DNA of 42,056 nucleotides from Echinococcus granulosus (GCF_000524195.1 NW_020170389.1:1252336-1294391), one strand, 5' to 3'. Counted from the stretch's first letter, positions 30,899 through 41,913 are shown. Numbers and translations: made by a program. The notes: a model not told the origin generated them from the letters alone.

Positions 30899-32796
30899 TA
30901 TTTTTGTGTTCAATTGCGCTTCGCTTTGATTGATTATCTTTCTTCTCTCTCGCCCTTCCTACCTCGCGCGTGCGAGCACATGCACGTGAACACAGCACGA
31001 TAGAATTATTTTTTTGTGTGTACATGCTATTTGAATGTTATAATGGCTATCAATGGTTGTGCTGCTTTGTTTCTAGTATCTAGTAGACGAAATATATCGG
31101 TTAAGCGGGTGTCAAATTTGATTGATTTGATCTTGGCTGCTAGGCGCCCATGGTACGAGAACGCATCTGATTCCGGGTTTCCAGGGCGTTGTGCACCATT
31201 TTGAGATGCAGATAATGCTTTAATTTAGGTTAGGTTTGGCATCTCTAGTACGTCGACTATACGGTCGCACTGATTTCGACTAACTGGTATGTATTTCATG
31301 GGCAAAGTGGGGGAATGGGGGCGAGCGCCTCGCATTTTTGACAGGTGTGGAGGGTATTCCTGTAACTTAAAAAGGTTATTAGGTCTCGGGTTTTCTTACT
31401 GGTTCAGAAACATGGCTTTGGCTGAGGGTGGGGAATATGCGCATTATACTGACAGTCAGCAAACCTCAATGATACCTATGGAAGAGTCATCGTTTTCCCC
31501 TTCCTCATCGCCCTTCAAATTACAGGTAATCCAGGTTAGGGGTGTGTGCCTTTCTAACTCTAGTCTACTTCAGAGAATTCCGATGACTTTTTGCAATAAG
31601 ATTCATATGTTTCCTTAACACATTCTGCTTAAAAATAAGTTCAAAGGTGTATACTGCATTACTAGTCCTAAATTCCCCGTTTTAAGCATTGCAGGCTGAA
31701 TGGACAGCATCTGTCAATTAATCTGTGTACTTTATTGTAATACGATAGTGGTTTATCCCTCGGTCCTGGTGAGGCGCCACTTTTGTACTTTGAATTAGCC
31801 CCCTTGTACCTCGCTGGGTGGTCTGGTCTTTTGGGCCATGCCAATAGCCCAGACACCTTCTCCGTGCTGAACATACATATTCTGCCCAAGTACTGTGTCT
31901 TCTTTCGTCTTCAGGGAGTCTCGGGACGCTACACTATATCGCTTTTACCGGGTCCACGCTAGCTGTAACGAATGCTTTGGTCGACTTGATCGGCGAAATA
32001 CTCTTGAATGTGACCCAAATAGAAGTAAAGCTGGTTCTTAAGAGTGGAAGTGTAAATCTGGGTTTGAAGGACTGAATTTGCGTAGTTACATATGACTTCG
32101 ACCCGTGTCAGTGATTTATTTTACTTTCTAAAATTGGGCCTCCTAAGTGCTCCATTTAACATCTCTAAAGGCAAAATAAGTGCCGCTTTAATGTTGAAGA
32201 TAGGGTGCGACAGAATTGCGCGTGTATCTTTTGTTAATACTTTTATTTGTGCATTTGACTTACCTAATTGGGCTGCGGACTTCTTGAACCTTCCGGCTTC
32301 ATCATACGGGAGTGTCATTGGCCAACTGGGGTTTGTCACAAGTTCTCATCTCTTCTCTAGAATTTCAAGTTCAAAATAGTTGTTAGGTTTGAATTTCGAG
32401 AAAATAGGTCACTTGTAAAAGATGGTGCGAAACAGCAACCCAAATGAGTTCATACTTTTCCGGATTTCCTTGTGAGCCGGACATTATTAGGTTCTTTTTC
32501 TCGTTGTTATAAAATCACTTGTTGTTTATGTAGGAAATACATATTTGTTACATCTGTCGGGGGTATTTAATGCTAGTGAAGGTTGACATAAAGTACGCCT
32601 TACTTATAAATATAGAGGAGAGTTTTCCTTTGATTTTTAGGACGTGGCGGTCCTGTTACTGGTTTCAGAATTTCTGTGGTGGTTGTAGCGTATTCATAGC
32701 CACATGTAGAGTATACTGACTTGTAGGATACGCCTTCTGGCAAACTTGTTTCAAGCCCTAACAATGGTCTAATTTGCTTACTATCGCTTTTTAAGA
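30899..32796. other. Intergenic region between receptor and CTU1
   Basis: Contains an LTR-like repeat at 31736-31933. At 31412-31525 an ATG opens 38 codons (MALAEGGEYAHYTD ...) ending CAG|GTAATC, which could be an exon of an unidentified transcript, but no partner exon was found. The remaining open frames on both strands around 32090-32380 are mirror images in AT/GC-balanced sequence and look accidental. Confidence 0.45.
31736..31933 (+). repeat. LTR-like dispersed repeat, copy 4 (198 bp), solo
   Basis: Starts TGTAATACGATAGTGG and ends GGGACGCTACA. Shared blocks: GGGCCATGCCAATAGCCC, CACCTTCTCCGTGCTGAACA, TTCTGCCCAAGTACTGTG and TCTTCTTTCGTCTTCAGGGA. Same orientation as the other three copies. 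A longer C/T-rich segment replaces the TTTAACTC block near the left end. No target-site duplication is evident. Confidence 0.63.
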
Positions 32797-34835
32797 ATGT
32801 TTGCTTGTGCGCGCTGTGGATCGAAAGGCCTTTTAAAGAGACCAAAGACGGGCGATGTTCTCTGTCGCGATTGTTTCCTCTGGTGTTTTGAGGAGGAGGT
32901 TCATTGGACAATAACTTCTGCAAGACTTCTCCGCCGCGGTGATAAGGTGGCTATCGGAGCTTCTGGTGGTAAAGGTGATATCGTATACCCAGCTGAAACT
33001 CTCCGTAGATTCAACTGTTCTTTCTTACGTGATGAAATTGTTGAACGACCGCTATGATTACGGTGTTGAACTAATCCTCCTCTCCATTGACGAAGGAATT
33101 ACGGGCTATCGGGACGACTCTCTAGAGGTGACGTAAAGCGTTTAAACTGATGTCTTCCCCACCATAGACGGTGAAGCGTAACAAGAAGCAGTTTGGATTG
33201 CCATTGAAGGTGCTCTCCTACAAGGACCTCTACGGTTGGTCTATGGATGACATTGTTCAGAAAATCGGCTTGAGAAATAATTGTACCTTTTGTGGTGTCT
33301 TTCGTCGACAAGCCCTTGATCGAGGAGCAGCACTTGTGGGTGCCAATAAAATATGTACTGGACACAATGCTGACGATATGGCCGAGACTATTATGATGAA
33401 TGGTAAGTCTGGTCCTTCCTACTGATAGCCGTTTAAGTAGTTCACGCTGTACTGCATTTTCCTTGAACTATAGCTTGATTGTTTTGTCAACTTTCTGAAT
33501 TTAAATTTTAGTGCTCAGATGCGATATAGGTCGTCTCAAACGATGCACGGATATCATCACTGTAAGTGTTTCACCTTTTTGTATTTTTTTCCTCTACGAC
33601 TGGTCATTTTGAACCTGAATTCAACGTCAGTGATATATAATATGTTACATGAAATCTATGGATAGTCGTAGCTGCTTAACTTACTCGTTAGTTGAATTCC
33701 GAGGATTTGGTAAATTTCAGTTGTCTTTTGACGAAATGGTACATCCATTTTCCTTTGGAATAGCGCAACTGAAAACACGACAACTCACGGATTTGCCATA
33801 ATATAGTTAAAATTTTCCCCGGAAGACTATCGAAAAGCTTTTGGAACATTCTAATGTTTGTTGATTGCCTTTCATGCCACTGTTTTTACCATTTGGTGAT
33901 ATACATCGAACCAGCAAATCTGTCATTTTTAGAAATTCCACAAAAACGTAATAGAAATTTGGTGTTTGTTTTTTGTACAATATTCCTTTAATAACCAAAT
34001 TTAGGTATTGTAAGATATCTACTTGACTCCCGTAAACCCAATCCGTAACTCATTTCCACTAAATACAGTATGAGCACTCCAATTTCCTATAAGCATCTTC
34101 TTTCTAAGTCCGTGCCCATTGGAATCTCAATATGAGCTGCGGTGCCAAAACATTTGATTTGACTGTGGCGAGGTTCGGATGCCAAATTGACTGAGGGCTC
34201 GCACTTTCGGCCTGTGAAACATCGCATGAAATTTACTCTTAGGGGGCAGACGGAAATTTGCCAAGATTCAAACCATTCAAGTATGCCTACGAAAAGGAAA
34301 TAGTCATGTATGCCCACGTGCGAAAGCTGGACTACTTCTCAACGGAGTGCAAGTACGCACCGAATGGTTACCGGGGCCATGTTAGAGCCTACATCAAAGA
34401 CTTGGAAAAACTGCGCCCACGAAGTATCCTTGGTGCGTTGAATAACATCTTATACTGATTGTCCGACTTAGCATCATTTACCATCGATTAGTGTATTCGT
34501 CCCTTTCAGATGTCATCTCTTCTGGAGAACAAATGATCATCAGAGAGGATGTGAAGGTCCCCGTCCAGGGTATGCTTCTGACTCCTCGCGTTGATATCAT
34601 GTTTGGTTGTTTTGTAGGAAACTGCGCTGTTTGCGGGTACATTTCTAGCCAGAGGTTCTGCCAGGCCTGTATTCTCCTCAAAACGCTTAATGACGGCCTT
34701 CCAAAAATTGCAATCGGTGAAGGTGTTGTCATACGACGGCCGCGTTCAAAGAAAATCACCGAGGAAGTCGCCAAGTCCCTGAACGAAATAGCCCTTGAAA
34801 AATGTGCTACTTGTGACAGTCTGTCTGCCCCATGA
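32797..34835 (+). CDS. CTU1: Cytosolic tRNA 2-thiolation protein (adenylating thiouridylase)
   Basis: CTU1/NCS6 adenylates U34 of Lys, Glu and Gln tRNAs and, with CTU2 and sulfur carrier URM1, makes mcm5s2U. Exons: 32797-32974, 33009-33127, 33168-33402, 33512-33561, 34243-34432, 34510-34569, 34618-34835; total 350 codons (349 aa), the same length class as human CTU1. Visible motifs: N-terminal zinc-binding CARCG ... CRDC; PP-loop SGGKDST, formed across the first intron; [32 protein letters not shown] loop (here [14 protein letters not shown]); C-terminal zinc pair CAVCG ... CQAC. Three introns are under 50 nt (34, 40, 48 nt). The start ATG gives the conserved MFACARCG N terminus and needs no upstream exon. 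It is convergent with the next gene on the minus strand. Confidence 0.93.
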
Positions 34836-35249
34836 TGGATGATGAAAGGTGCTCAAACCCAACTGTATTTTGTATATAAGTCCTTCAAAACGTCATCGTG
34901 AAGCTAAAAAGGCAACGTTTTTGTAATCCTTAAAATTACGTAACCACTATATTGTTTATTTAAGAAACACAAGTATTTATTTTTTTGGTATCGCTCATTG
35001 ATCAAATCCAATAGTTCTCTTTTATATCTCCGTCTACTTCGCACCTAATGGTCACACTTTTAAAGGATACGAGTAGAAATACGTGAAGTGTATGTGGCTT
35101 GTTTTGTGAACATAGGCAAGTAAGCGTAGTTCCTGACACTTTACAAAGACATAGGAATTCTGCTCCCGTAAGCATCCTGAATGTTAACATACGTATACCA
35201 ACTTCGTAGATCAACAAAAAACAGATGGAACTGTGCTTTCTTTCAATAT

Positions 35250-35255
35250 TTTATT
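35250..35255 (-). terminator. Poly(A) signal AATAAA for the 268-aa gene
   Basis: TTTATT on the plus strand reads AATAAA on the minus strand, about 95 bases downstream of the stop at 35350. Its position fits a cleavage site near 35230. Confidence 0.45.
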
Positions 35256-35349
35256 CTTTTTTGAAAGCCATGATTTCAATTTCTGAACCGACTTAAACTG
35301 AAAAATCGTGCTGGGATGAAAATCACATCCTTTGGTTATGCAACGAAAA

Positions 35350-36156
35350 TCAAGAATTTTGCAAAGGTACCAGGGTGCTTTCGTGATTTGACCAACTGCC
35401 TGTCTTAATTATGCTTGAAATGTTGTTAAAAATTCGCTTCAGCGCACTTTGCTTCTGCCGTAGAATCGGAGGCTGTTTAACCGATGGCTCTAGTTTTTTT
35501 TCTGGGGAATGCAGTTGTCGTTCCCGAATGTCCACTTGTATTTCCACCTCTCTGTTCTTCCCCACATTGTCATAATTTTCAACCTTAAATTGTAGATCCG
35601 TCTTCTCATTTAAAGAACTATTGCTGTGCATTCGAAGCAGGTTGTTTTCTTGAGGTGGAAGTTTAAGCACATTCTCCTCTAAATATCCGTCTTTCGCACA
35701 TGTTCCATCCCCTGCCATGTGCAATTCACTAAAACTTGGACTCTCCATATTCCGATTGGGGGATACTGCTGATGCATTATTGGTCCCTCTCTCCCCTTCA
35801 AAATCCATCCCCGCCTCACACGGGTCCTCCATCATTTCCTCGCATTCCTCCCCGTCTTCTTCATCCTCATCACCTTCACCTTTTACTGGTTTTGACGTTC
35901 CAGGCCATTTAATATCTGTTCTGCGACATCGTTTGACTATCCAATTCTCCGGAGGGTATCCGGTGGCTACAAGGGTTGTCTTTAAGGGCACAGTGCGTGG
36001 TTGCCTTTTTCGCCAATCTGAACAGCCTCGAAAGCAGCGGTCTTTGGGGGGCTCAGATTGTTTATCATATCTTGAGCAAAATGAAAAGTGGACACATTTA
36101 CGTCTTTCGAAACAGTACTGGTCATACGGCCCAACAGGACATGCCATGTTAAGCAT
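35350..36156 (-). CDS. Uncharacterised single-exon protein, 268 aa, Cys-rich N terminus
   Basis: I do not recognise this protein. The open frame is complete: ATG at 36156, an in-frame TAG eight codons upstream (36180-36178), stop at 35350-35352, and AATAAA on the minus strand at 35255-35250, about 95 bases after the stop. The first 50 residues hold six cysteines (CPVGPYDQYCFERRKC, FSFC, RCFRGC) without a signal peptide. Next come a basic patch, a Trp/Pro segment (YPPENWIVKRCRR), an acidic run (GEGDEDEEDGEECEEMMED) and a polar, probably disordered remainder ending in KQSALKRIFNNISSIIK, which could be amphipathic. The opposite strand also has a 160-codon frame, but it is Ser/Pro-biased and lacks a signal pair; I judge it a shadow. 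Possibly a flatworm-restricted gene. Confidence 0.6.
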   Translation of the reverse strand: MLNMACPVGPYDQYCFERRKCVHFSFCSRYDKQSEPPKDRCFRGCSDWRKRQPRTVPLKTTLVATGYPPENWIVKRCRRTDIKWPGTSKPVKGEGDEDEEDGEECEEMMEDPCEAGMDFEGERGTNNASAVSPNRNMESPSFSELHMAGDGTCAKDGYLEENVLKLPPQENNLLRMHSNSSLNEKTDLQFKVENYDNVGKNREVEIQVDIRERQLHSPEKKLEPSVKQPPILRQKQSALKRIFNNISSIIKTGSWSNHESTLVPLQNS

Positions 36157-36180
36157 GATGAGGATTGTAAACAGGGCCTA

Positions 36181-36964
36181 TTTCCGGCTAATTTTGTAGT
36201 GCGAATAGTCTCAAAGTTCTAATGCATTGATTTTTAAACGATCACCCTACACGTGACTCCCGCTTTTGTGTCGGCCTTGTGCGGTAAGACACCGATTCCA
36301 AAGCAATGTTTAATCTCCAGTGCGACTTTTGAACTTTTTGCCACTTTAGTCTGTTGGAAGAGGTCTACTCCAAATGATTTGCTAAATGAATTCCATTTTT
36401 ACCACTCCTTTTAGTCTGGGATCCAAATACTGTTCTTTTAATGTTTTCTGTATCCCCTTTGGAAATTTCTAGCTTGATTTTGCTGGTTTGTTGTTCACTG
36501 GTTCGGGTAGTTTTACTTTTCAGTAAGGGGAAAAAAAATCACAACTCTTCTCGTAAATGCATTTGTAAGCAGCAACAGTGAACTCGGCTTGCCTACCTTT
36601 GTGAAATGGTAGCATTTCTTATTGCTGATAACGGCAAGTGTTTCAAACTAGTTATCCGTCTTATGCAATTTTTGCTGTTATGAGCTTAGTACTTGTGTGA
36701 GCACGGGCTTTGTTGCATCCCCAGAAAAAAATATCAAGGCTTTAGAACAGAGGTTTTCTTCCCAACAGTCTAAGTACAGGGACGGTCACAGTTCTCCGTT
36801 TGTCTTCTTGTATGTCCCTACCCTGAAAGCTAATATTAGCACATAAAAAGGGTATTTCACTAAATAGTGCCCAATTGGGAAAAAAAGCGGGAGTGCGAAG
36901 CCCGAAGGCTTCTAGAATGTCAGGAAATTAGGCTTTAAAAGAGGAGATTTAAGGTTATGGAACG
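36181..36964. other. Non-coding stretch upstream of the 268-aa gene
   Basis: This is the 5' flank of the minus-strand gene and the left flank of the gypsy remnant. No open frame of note and no LTR-like block was recognised. A promoter for the minus-strand gene should lie in its left part, but no core element stands out. Confidence 0.4.
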
Positions 36965-38460
36965 TTGAAGCTGTTTGAAGCTGCCTTATTGTCTCAAGTC
37001 ACTGCGGAAATCCAAATGCTTGTGAATGGTTTTCAGACTCCAGCTGCCGCATCCAAATGGACAAGCCCTGGTGTTGTAGCCTGGAAGCGAAATGGATCAG
37101 TCAGGATCTCCTATGGTTTCAAAGTTGTGCTTAAGGAACTCCATTTCCCGTTCCCCGTTTCTGGAAACTTGCTCACCATGATGAGGGGTGGCAAATTCTT
37201 TGCAAAGTGAGACATTACTGAGTGTTGTGAAATGACCACAAATACACGTGGATTAATATAAAATAACCGGCTGCCTTTCAAAGTAAAGGCTGCTCCGTCT
37301 GTTTCTAAGCTATTTCTTCTTGGCTTCCTTGGCGTAGCTGTATACTTAGATGGCGCCCTGACTGTGGGTGCTACGTCAGATGAACTACGTGATCAAGCTG
37401 AATCTATCCTCGAGCGTATCAGTGAAAGGCTTCTATTTGTGTCTATAGAAGTGCAAATTACTTTTAATATTTCTAAGGTGCCTTAGTTTCACTATTGACG
37501 CCATTGATCGTCACCCCGATCTGGTGTACACTAGAGCAACCCGTTTTACTCCAGTTCCGAAAATGTGACCGCGCTTCTTTCCCTTCTGGGGTTAGTAATC
37601 TCCTACTCAGCAACTTTGTCATCGCTTCATGATATTTAGAGTCCACTGAAAAACCTGCTTAGAAAGGTTATTCCATTGAATTGGTTAGAGGAAAGCGAGG
37701 ACGTATTTTACTGGCTGAGGTCCATACTGAGCTGGGGCCTTCTACTGACTCACTATGACCCAGAGCTGTTATTCATTGTGGCTGTAGACGCTTCTACTTA
37801 CGCTATCGAAGCCACGTAAGCATTTACGTTCCCAGATGGAATCAAGAAGGCGATGCGTATAAATCAAAAAGGAAACTCTGGCATTGATATTTGTTGCTCG
37901 CCATTGCCGAAAGCTGCTTTGTAATTGATAGTCCAAAGTTCTTTTCTCATAAACCCCTACTAGTTCAAAATCGACGTCCCGCTACATTCAGCGAACCGGC
38001 TTTAGGGCTGAGCACTCATTTTGCCAGATTACGGTTTTGGGAATCAATAATATCACAAAAAAGAATTCGGTCGGGCTGGTGCTGTGCCGCGCCCAGTCAG
38101 CGAATGTCCAGCGTTCAAAAATGTCGTGTCGAAGACGCTGCTACCTTACTGCCATAACCTTGTTGCGAAGGCTCTTCCAATAACCGCTGCCGAATTTCAA
38201 GAGGAGTCAAAGCAATCAATGTGCATTGTCAGGAATAAGTGGACACTTCGCTCATATGGCGACGAACTCGAACCACCGTTCCACTGTCGCGAATTGTTAT
38301 GCGGTGCCAAAAGCTTTTCACTGTTTGGCGATTGTGCTGCCTTACTCTAATCACGAAAACAATATTGCACAGGAAGTTTAAACATTAGTTGGATGAATGA
38401 GAATATTGCCGAATTTGTTAAAGGCTGTCGTCAATGCATTCAGGCTTGAGTTGATCACCA
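36965..38460 (+). pseudogene. Degenerate Ty3/gypsy-type retrotransposon pol
   Basis: Fragments in all three plus frames, broken by stops and frameshifts, appear in the right order for pol. At 36965-37207: reverse-transcriptase fingers (SKWTSPGVVAWKRNGSVRI, then GGKFFAK). At 37266-37435: NRLPFKVKAAPS and GVAVYLDGALTVGATSDELR, the palm YxDD region with the second Asp changed to Gly. At 37480-37800: thumb/connection and RNase H start (LTHYDPELLFIVAVDAST). At about 37935-37970: HKPLL of RNase H. At 38150-38350: the linker (ALPITAAEFQEESKQ) and integrase N-terminal part. At 38400-38450: FVKGCRQC, the CxxC half of the integrase HHCC zinc finger. No intact frame remains, so the element is dead. Flanking LTRs were not identified. 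Confidence 0.78.
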
Positions 38461-40266
38461 GAGGCACCGGTAAGGTTTCTAATGGTCTGAGAAATCAATA
38501 GTCCATTTAGCTAGTGCTATGGCTTCTCCGAAACGATATTGATATCCAAGTTGGTTTCTAGCGTCGGGTAGTATTTGTATTGGTTTGGTAAATTTGAAAT
38601 GAAATGTTATGTGAGTCGATAACTTTAATTTCCTGGTATTCTAATGCTGGGTGAGCGAAAATGGCAGTATCCATTCGTGTGGTCAATGATGGCGTACTCG
38701 TGACATGGAGTCAGACCCCGCAGCTCTAGCAGGGAAAAGAAGGACCCATCATTTTCCTGATCCCGGGGTGCTGGTCGTTAAGACGTGCGTCAGGTTTGGA
38801 AGGTTCGTGTTTCTGCGGGCCTGAGCGGCTGGGCTAATGTGCAGAGTGGATTCTGAGACTAACTTTTTTCACATTCTGGATCAAGGCGTTATTACGGTGC
38901 CGATTGGCTTGACATTGGTGTTCGTCAGCGAACTTCATGAAGCGCGATGTTTGGGTACGGCTGTAGACGACTCAGCAGACTTTCCTAGACATCAAGCATT
39001 TGTACGGCAGACTAAAAGTGACAATCGTTCATCGAAGTGCTCCCTCAGGGACTTTATTATCTCGTAGAATTTGCGGTTTCGTAGATCCACAGTAGTATAC
39101 GATTACAGTGCTAATTAAATTCCGCTGGCCCTAGTTTGTGAAGTAGAAGACTTTGAATAAGTTTTTGTACTGTTTGAGCATCAATTTAACCGTGGAGTTG
39201 TCTTTCAGACAATAGTGAAACGCTTGACACGACTCTTACGGATAAACGGACGGATAGGGTCGAAACTTTCGTCTGCGTCAACGACCTCTTCAATCTCATC
39301 CGCCGTTCTATGAGCATTTCATACTTTGACGGTGCCATAGTGATACTATCTGCGTCGCCCTTTGCTGTGTACCCGTTGGCTTTCTCTGGCTAAATTTTAA
39401 CATTATTTCACTGCTTTATGAGCCAAGTAATTCCAACTCAAGTTGTAATGCTATCAGCCATAGATCAGGTCAAATCTTAGCTAACTTATTGGAAATGTTA
39501 CTTTCGTAGCTATAATTAATATGGGCAAAAATATGTTTATGTAAGTAGCCATGTGCTATGTGGTGATTCAATGAGGTGAGGAAATCACTTTTTAGAAGTC
39601 AAATTTTTGCATTTGTCGAATTAATTCTAAATCAGCTTAGATCTTGGGTTTACAATGTTCTCTGCTCGTAAATCTACAAGAATAATATCTATTCATAATT
39701 CATAAACGGCATTAGGTCTCACAAACATGCACCAGCTTCAATCCTCATAATTCCTTCCAAATTTTGCCCAAAAGATTAAGCTAGCCTTTATTCGCTTTTA
39801 ACAGCTGTGCTTGTAAAATCCTCTTTTTGTCTTGTTCAAGCTCATTTAATATGGAGCTTTTGTTTTCCCAAAAACAGTTTTGCCTTTCACATTTAACAGT
39901 AACTTAAATATCAAGTGAAAAAAGATACTTCAGCCCAGAACTATAAAGAAGAATTTACCTAGATCATTTTTTTCCGTTGCTACTATGTTAATATAGTTTT
40001 ATCTTGATTAAGGATTGCCCAGCTTTAATAAGACTTGCAAATTCGAACAAGTAAGACCAATATTTGCTGTTAAAAATCTCCACTGATTGAGTAGTCATCT
40101 AAGTCAGCTCAGTCAAAAAGCGCGCTTTTACCAGCTGTTTGTCACATGATTGTTATGAGACTATTGATACGTCGCGTTTTAAAACTCGCGTGACAAGAAC
40201 AAACTTCATCGCATTTATCCCATCCCTGATCTTTTGCATAACTTTACACGGACTTGAAAAAAAGTT
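38461..40266. other. Region between gypsy remnant and boule, with an orphan coding-like segment
   Basis: Some of the left part may be further decayed integrase sequence (short fragments near 38660-38710), but I cannot align it. At 39209-39393 a good acceptor (TTGTCTTTCAG) is followed by 61 codons to a TAA with balanced composition; it is listed separately. From 39400 to 40266 the sequence is AT-rich and no feature is seen. The boule promoter should lie here. Confidence 0.4.
39209..39393 (+). other. Possible orphan last exon, unidentified
   Basis: After TCTTTCAG at 39201-39208 the frame starting at 39211 reads NSETLDTTLTDKRTDRVETF and continues through VNDLFNLIRRS to YPLAFSG and TAA. Amino-acid use is protein-like and unlike the AT-rich surroundings. 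I know no family for it and found no convincing upstream exon; an open frame at 38837-39067 is one candidate. It may be part of a decayed retroelement or of an unrecognised small gene. Confidence 0.25.
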
Positions 40267-41913
40267 ATGAATCCTTTAACAATTCAAACTGTTCCTTCAA
40301 CTGGTATAAATGTTGTGGTGCCCAAAATTGGGACCCTTATTCCAAACCGAATATTCGTAGGAGGCATCACATCAACTGTAATACACTTTACCGTTTCATT
40401 TACCCTCGTCAGACAACAGAAGATGATTTACGAACATTTTTTGGAAAGTTTGGTCAAGTCAAAGATGTCAAAATTGTCAGTGATCGCTCGGGACTCTCGA
40501 AAGGAAATTATGGGTTTGTTACATTTGAACATCAAGACACGGCTGAGAGAATTATTAAAAATGAGGTAGTTTCTTAAGTTATTACCTAGCCAGTTAGGGT
40601 GATTCTCTTGTGTTCAATGACCGGAAGTTGAATATCGGCCACGCCGTGCGCAAACAGGTATGTGTGTGAGTTTTAAACGAAACGCGCAATGTAGAGCGTC
40701 TTCCAACGACAATGTATGTGATTTTGTGGATTCCACATAACACTCTTATCATTAGATGAAAATGGTGCACTGGGTTTCTCGAATTCACCCATTTCATGCA
40801 CGATGACTAATGGGGTTCCCTACATTCCTGTTAACAATCAAGCTGCCCAAATTTCAACAAATAATTTGGTGAGCAATATTCTATCATTAAATTGAGCCTT
40901 TTATAACCTCTAAATATTCCTTTTAGGTCTCCTATGATTGAATATGCGATGAAAAATGGAAAATGGAAAATGGAGTTTAAATCCGCTGCCTTACCAAATG
41001 AAACAAAACGTCATGGAAAACTATAGCTTATCACTTTGTTATTCTGATTCGAACTCAAGGAAATGTATAACTAGTATAACTACTCTTCTAAAATGCCCGT
41101 CCTTCTTTGCAAATATGTCGGCTATTGTTTGATACAGATATGTCAATTTTAAGCAATGTTAGGAATGAGAACATAAACTGCTGCAGTGGATCTTAACAAC
41201 ACATGTATTACTCTATAATTTGTTTTTAGTTGTCGCCGACCGTTATTCTTCCCCAACAATCTACGAGCTCCATCGACTATGGACATCAAATATCACCGGT
41301 ATCACATCATTCCGGAGCTTCTGCACTTCAAGTTCCCCTAAACTCATCCACACTGCAACGAGATCAATGTCCTTCTTACCCCGACGGTGCTAATTTTATT
41401 CCTGCCGGTGCTATCCTGTTCACAAACACCCCCGTGATCATACCCAACACAGGATTGGCCAACGGAAACGCGATTGAGGTCTTATATGCACCTCAAATAC
41501 AGGCAGCTTCGCTGTCGCAACCACAAACCACTTCTAACTTTCATATTCAAGGTCCTCTTTCTCGGCAACAGCAGTATAACTCACCGTGTTTCCACGAGGT
41601 AAAATCGCAGGACTACGCCGCATTGGTGAAGGATGTCGTACGGCAGCGAATTCAAGCCTCAAAACAGCAACAGGAGGAAGTGCACCAAAATGAGATGCAT
41701 TCCTCGCTGTTCCAACAGGATCTAAGTGCTACCCAGAGGTCTGCAATCTCAAACATTAGTTTGTTGCAAAAGCTGCTAGTGTCCAATGGATCAGTGGGTG
41801 AAAACTCAACAAGTTTGCGGACATCGGAGCAATACGTAAATTTAATTAAGAAGCCAAGTTACAAACTTAAAAATTACTTTCTAAAATCTATTTTTAATTC
41901 AATTCACAGTTAA
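40267..41913 (+). CDS. boule: Boule/DAZ-family RNA-binding protein
   Basis: Boule/DAZL proteins bind 3' UTRs and promote translation in germ cells. Exons: 40267-40377, 40413-40565, 40598-40661 (end uncertain), 40756-40868, 41230-41913; about 374 residues. The single RRM (residues about 27-108) has RNP-2 IFVGGI, TTEDDLRTFFGKFGQVKDVK, IVSDRSGLSKG, RNP-1 NYGFVTF preceded by KG, and the diagnostic FNDRKLNIGHAVRKQ (human BOULE/DAZL: DKKLNIGPAIRKQ). The rest is Gln/Ser/Pro-rich and disordered. An in-frame TGA lies just upstream of ATG 40267. Introns 1 and 2 are only 35 and 32 nt. The end of exon 3 is unclear: the strong donor CAG|GTATGT at 40658 leaves the wrong phase for exon 4, whereas GTGTGT at 40662 fits. 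The last exon may instead stop at 41834 (TAC|GTAAAT), with the gene leaving the window. Confidence 0.85.

Noticed and set aside
30341..31025. Long minus-strand frames over the receptor tail
   Set aside because: GC-rich antisense shadows. The plus strand continues the conserved kinase C-lobe to a normal stop.
32092..32379. 95-codon plus and 72-codon minus frames between receptor and CTU1
   Set aside because: They are mirror images of the same interval. Neither resembles a known family, and no splice signal or regulatory context favours one.
35717..36199. 160-codon plus-strand frame opposite the 268-aa gene
   Set aside because: It mirrors the acidic and polar codons of the minus-strand gene, giving Ser/Pro/His runs. 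Only the minus strand has a clean ATG, an upstream stop and a poly(A) signal.
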